From JBIOYL01 sp044870185 (GTDB taxonomy: Bacteria; Actinomycetota; CALGFH01), in NCBI GenBank assembly GCA_044870185.1, contig JBIOYL010000188.1, positions 1 to 51,172 of the forward strand: a stretch of DNA of 51,172 nt, read 5' to 3'. The notes beneath the pieces were generated by a model. That model did not search any database and had not been told where the DNA came from. It was given only the letters and a program-made list of their open reading frames with translations. Positions within the stretch are counted from its first letter, which is position 1. The number at the start of each line of letters is the position of its first letter. The translations under genes were made by a program, and so were the position numbers. Below, piece after piece: positions 48,801 through 51,172 of this stretch.

Positions 48801-49202
48801 CACGCCGGTCTGCCCACTGGGCAGGCCGAGGGACACCTCCACCCCGTACACGGTCGGCAAGCCGATCGCCTTGGCCGCACCGGCGAAGACGACCGCGCCG
48901 TAGAACCCGTCGTGGTCGGTCAGCGCCAGGGCGTCCAAGCCCAGCCGGGCCGCCTCGGTGGCCAGATCCTCCGGGGAGCTCGCACCGTCGAGGAAGGAGA
49001 AGTTGCTGTGGCAGTGCAGCTCGGCGTACGCGATGGTGGCCGTTGGGCGGATCAGGGCGGGTGCGGTGAACGGGGCGCGTTTGCGCGTGAAGCCGGGCGC
49101 GTCGCCGCCGTCGGCGTCGGCGAGGGGGTCGGTGACCCGTCCGGCCAGCCGCTGCTGCAGCTGCTCCCAGCCCAGATGTGATTGCGCGTCGAAGCGGCTC
49201 AT
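45876..49202 (-). CDS. dnaE2: Error-prone DNA polymerase III alpha subunit DnaE2
   Basis: 1108 residues from ATG 49202. PHP domain (AELHCHSNFSFLDGAS, LTDHDGFYGA), polymerase palm with the catalytic acidic set PDIDVDIESDRREEVI, the finger region (QMMQLAIDVAGF, RRAMGSKR) and a C-terminal OB domain (LIIRGTLQSASGVVNL) are all present. The length is that of DnaE2 rather than the replicative DnaE1. DnaE2 is the translesion polymerase of the ImuA'-ImuB mutasome. Separated from imuB by 7 bp. Confidence 0.95.
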   Translation of the reverse strand: MSRFDAQSHLGWEQLQQRLAGRVTDPLADADGGDAPGFTRKRAPFTAPALIRPTATIAYAELHCHSNFSFLDGASSPEDLATEAARLGLDALALTDHDGFYGAVVFAGAAKAIGLPTVYGVEVSLGLPSGQTGVPDPAGQHLLLLARGQEGYHRLAGMLSTAHLAGGEKGRPVYDLEAMAAGLAGHVVALTGCRKGTVPAALLSGGPDAARRELDRLTALFGADNVAVELIDHGSPADGDRNDALADLAAAVRLPVVATGNVHYDAPARARLAAVVAAVRARSSLDDLDPYLPAAGTAHLRSGAEQAARFADYPGAVAHAARLGQECAFDLGLIAPELPPFDVPAGHTEATWLRHLTYEGAQRRYGPRQAHPDAWAQIDRELAMIEELKFPGYFLVVWDIVRFCREANIYCQGRGSAANSAVCYALRITNVDPVAQRLLFERFLAPERDGPPDIDVDIESDRREEVIQYVYDKHGRRHSALVANVITYRPRSAVRDVARAFGYSPGQQDAWSKQLDRWSDISDDAAEGIPAQVVTYARALLDAPRHLGIHSGGMVICHREVAEVCPVEHARMDKRTVLQWDKDSAADAGLTKFDLLGLGMLSALHYAFDFLGQELDLGDLDCGDPEVYAMLCRADSVGVFQVESRAQMSTLPRLKPRTFYDLVVEVGLIRPGPIQGGSVHPYIRRRNGLEEPTYGHPLMRNSLEKTLGVPLWQEQMMQLAIDVAGFTPAEADQLRRAMGSKRSAAKMDALKDRLYQGMHANGITGEVADDIFLKLAAFANYGFPESHAMSFAYLVYASAWLKRYHPGPFLAALLKAQPMGFYNPQSLVDDARRHGVQVHRPCINASGAKATLESTASTRWGSAPGEKPHEWGLGGPAVRLGLDQVDSISEETALRIVAERDAGGPYTSMSDLARRCGLTVGQLEYLATADAFAVFGLGRREALWAAGAAVRDTPDRLPGTVGGLHAPTLPGMTDVDLLVADVVATGLSPDSHPIELVRARLDAAGALQVVRLSGVPDKTRVLVGGLVTHRQRPATARGVTFLSLEDETGILNVVVSQGAWIRFRQVAKASPALIIRGTLQSASGVVNLVAEHLQALPIATTVASRDFR

Positions 49203-49209
49203 GACGTGC

Positions 49210-50733
49210 TCAATCGAACGACCCGGTGATCGCCCACCGGCCTGCGGCGAGGCTGAGCTGCACGGCTTCGCCGTCGTCGAGCACCAGCTGCAGCCGGACC
49301 GCCCGCCGGGTGTCGGTGGCGTCCCACCACCGCTCGGCGACCGCCCACGGCCCGAACCATTCCCGCACGGCGGCCGCGCCGCCGGTGCGGTGCAGCCGCA
49401 CGGGTAGCCCGGACATGGCCAGCCGCGCGTCCACGCCGATGTCGGTTCCGGCGGCGTCGACCAGCCGGACCGGCTCGGGCACGCCGTTGAGGGCGGGGAA
49501 CGGTGCCAGCAGCGCGCCGGGCCACGGTCCGTCCGGGCGGGCCGGGCGGCGCTCGTCGCCGAACGGGACGGCGGTGACCATCTGGTCGGGATCGCGGCCG
49601 CCGCCGGCGACGGGTACCAGCACTGCCTCGGGCCCGAGCAGGCCCTGCACCCGGTGCAGCGCACGGTGCGCCCGGTCCCGGCTGGGTCCGGCCTCGCCCC
49701 ACAGTCCTGGCTGCAGACCGACGTGGCGGACCAGCCCGTGCGGGATCAGCCGCAGGGCGACCAGGCCGCTGGCCAGTTTGCGGCGGGTGAGCCAGCCGTC
49801 GAGCTGCCAGCGGGTCCGGTCGGCGATCGCGGTCTCGGTGAGCAGCCCGTCGTGGCGCCACAGCCGCGACAGCTCCTGCCCCTGCTCGGTGACCGCGCAG
49901 ATCTCCAGCCGGGTGGCGGCCAGACCGTATCCGGCCAGCCGCTCGTGCAGCCGGACCGCGAGGGCGCGGGCGGCGAATGCGCCGGCGTCGACGCGGGCGA
50001 CGGGCTCGTCGAACGTCTCGGCGACGATCAGGTCAGGTGGGGGCTGGCGCACGTGCAGCGGCCGGTCGTCGCGGCCGGCGGCGAGCCGGTGGGCGATCGC
50101 CCCGTCGAGCCCGAACCGGTCCAGGACCTGCGAGCCGTGCAGCGCCGCGAACGCGCCCAGGGTGGTGATGCCCATGCGCCGCAACAGGTCCACCAGCCTT
50201 GCCCGTTCCAGGGTCGCCACCGGCAGGTCGGCGAGGTAGGCCGCGGTCTGCCCCGGCGGCACGTGGTGACCCTCGCGGGCGGCCAGCAGCGCGGCGAAGA
50301 TGCCGTCGGCGACGCCGATCTGCGCCTCCACCGTGGTGTCGACGGCGACCTGTTCGACGATCCGCTCGGCGGCCTGTTCCTCGCCGCCGAAGTAGCGGGC
50401 CGGGCCGCGGGCGGCGAACGCGCACGCGCCGGGCCGCACGATCGCGACCCCGGCGGCGACCTCCTCGACGGCGGCTACGACCGGCTCGAACGCGGCCGCG
50501 TCGCGGGCCTCGTCGTAGATCACGACGGTGAGCTGCGGGCAGCGGCTTTGCGCCTCGCGCTTACGTAGCCCGCGGCGGACCCCGGCGTTGCGCGCGGCTG
50601 CGGAGCAGGCGACCACCCGGTTGGCGTGCAGGACGGCCACCGGGTCCTCGGGCTGGGCCAGGCCGGTGTGGATCGCGGCGATCACCGGCCAGTCTGGGCA
50701 CCAGACCAGCATGGTGCGTACCGCGGTGCTCAC
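49210..50733 (-). CDS. imuB: ImuB, Y-family polymerase-like mutasome scaffold
   Basis: 507 residues from GTG 50733, GTGA overlap with imuA'. The N-terminal half has the Y-family layout (LVWCPDWPVIAA, ...RKREAQSRCPQL, FEPVVAAVEEVAAGVAIV), but the catalytic Asp after the first strand is replaced, as in ImuB, which does not polymerise and instead bridges DnaE2 to the clamp. C-terminal ~150 residues form the extra domain with beta strands. Confidence 0.92.
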   Translation of the reverse strand: MSTAVRTMLVWCPDWPVIAAIHTGLAQPEDPVAVLHANRVVACSAAARNAGVRRGLRKREAQSRCPQLTVVIYDEARDAAAFEPVVAAVEEVAAGVAIVRPGACAFAARGPARYFGGEEQAAERIVEQVAVDTTVEAQIGVADGIFAALLAAREGHHVPPGQTAAYLADLPVATLERARLVDLLRRMGITTLGAFAALHGSQVLDRFGLDGAIAHRLAAGRDDRPLHVRQPPPDLIVAETFDEPVARVDAGAFAARALAVRLHERLAGYGLAATRLEICAVTEQGQELSRLWRHDGLLTETAIADRTRWQLDGWLTRRKLASGLVALRLIPHGLVRHVGLQPGLWGEAGPSRDRAHRALHRVQGLLGPEAVLVPVAGGGRDPDQMVTAVPFGDERRPARPDGPWPGALLAPFPALNGVPEPVRLVDAAGTDIGVDARLAMSGLPVRLHRTGGAAAVREWFGPWAVAERWWDATDTRRAVRLQLVLDDGEAVQLSLAAGRWAITGSFD

Positions 50734-51172
50734 CGGACCACCTGCAGGCGCCGCTGCCCGCTGCCCTGCTGCTCCGGGGCGGGCAGGGTGGCCTGGAACT
50801 GGGGATCTTCGGGCAGCCACACCTGCGCCCGGCGCGGGCGGCCCGCCGCGCCCCGGCCGGTGACCGACACCGTGAGGTGGCGGCAGCGCAGCCGCCGCCG
50901 TCCGTACCAGGGTCCGCCTTCGGCGGTCAGGGTCATGGTCGCGCCTGGCCAGGCGTTCATCGTCACCAGGGTGGCGTCGTTGGCCCGGGCTCGGGCCGAC
51001 AGTTGCGAGCACACCGCGGCCGCCGGGGTCGCGGCCGGGGCCACTACCACCAGGTCGAACCCGTCGAGCAAGGTGGCCACGACGGTGGTCAGGTCGGGGC
51101 CGGGCTGGGGCACCAGGGCCAGATGGTCGAGGTGCACGCCCATCGTCTTCGCGGCGGCAAGCGACAGCGCCG
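50730..51172 (-). CDS. imuA: ImuA' (RecA-like mutasome protein), 5' end outside window
   Basis: Only the C-terminal ~147 residues are present; the frame runs off the right edge. GFDLVVVAPA and VSVTGRGAAGR, with a basic beta-rich end, match the C-terminal part of the ImuA' family of RecA-related proteins. Order imuA'-imuB-dnaE2 on one strand is the canonical cassette; any LexA box would lie beyond the edge. Confidence 0.85.
   Translation of the reverse strand, partial: ALSLAAAKTMGVHLDHLALVPQPGPDLTTVVATLLDGFDLVVVAPAATPAAAVCSQLSARARANDATLVTMNAWPGATMTLTAEGGPWYGRRRLRCRHLTVSVTGRGAAGRPRRAQVWLPEDPQFQATLPAPEQQGSGQRRLQVVR

Noticed and set aside
48959..49202. LexA/SOS box before dnaE2
   Set aside because: The operon promoter should precede imuA', which lies beyond the window; no convincing box occurs between imuB and dnaE2.
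1..51172. CRISPR array or cas genes
   Set aside because: No regularly spaced repeats of 24-40 bp and no Cas-like proteins were seen.

Overview
The window looks like accessory DNA (a large plasmid or a chromosomal island) from a filamentous high-GC actinobacterium such as a Micromonosporaceae, Streptomycetaceae or Streptosporangiales member. The evidence is very high GC at third codon positions, frequent GTG and some TTG starts, tightly coupled ATGA/GTGA gene junctions, a DUF2637 membrane protein typical of actinomycete plasmids, an XRE regulator of the Streptomyces type, and an actinobacterial Tad pilus locus. No replicase, relaxase, CRISPR array, rRNA gene or intact tRNA gene was found.

Left part (1-18.9 kb). 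The window opens with a truncated ATP-dependent DNA ligase and small genes, including an ASCH-domain protein. A coupled minus-strand operon (1.7-4.8 kb) follows, led by a DEDDh exonuclease with MerR-like modules. An unusual non-coding locus at 5.9-6.06 kb has promoter-like hexamers, a foldable RNA with partial tRNA-Leu resemblance, and an 11-bp terminator stem. From 19.4 down to 7.0 kb almost everything is on the minus strand. Within that stretch lie a DUF5131 protein, a ComF-like phosphoribosyltransferase coupled to a DprA-like protein, a PIN/RHH toxin-antitoxin pair, a polynucleotide-kinase-like P-loop protein, a GntR regulator, a DUF2807-type beta-helix protein and many unknowns. Two paralogous unknown genes sit at 7.5 and 17.2 kb.

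Centre (19.5-33 kb). A plus-strand run of small wHTH-like and Cys-rich genes starts behind a promoter/palindrome at 19.56-19.6 kb and ends at a terminator near 24.4 kb. It includes a tyrosine recombinase and a MazG-like pyrophosphatase. At 26-29.4 kb an XRE regulator is divergent from a coupled hexapeptide acyltransferase and acyl-CoA dehydrogenase, with phased TTGCA half-sites between them. A Nudix hydrolase, an excisionase-like protein, a DUF2637 protein and a small partition-like protein follow. Upstream of the last is a 56-bp near-perfect inverted repeat.

Right part (33.2-51.2 kb). A complete Gram-positive Tad (type IVc) pilus operon runs leftwards: lipoprotein, secreted protein, SAF protein, TadZ-like ATPase, TadA, TadB, TadC, pilin, three TadE-like proteins, and a membrane LysM protein with a C-terminal BTAD regulatory module. 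The prepilin peptidase is divergent at 45.1 kb. The window ends in the mutasome operon imuA'-imuB-dnaE2, with imuA' cut by the window edge.

The best candidates for an undescribed system are the DprA/ComF/DUF5131 cluster, the orphan structured RNA, and the exonuclease operon. All three functional readings are inferences from sequence and gene order only.
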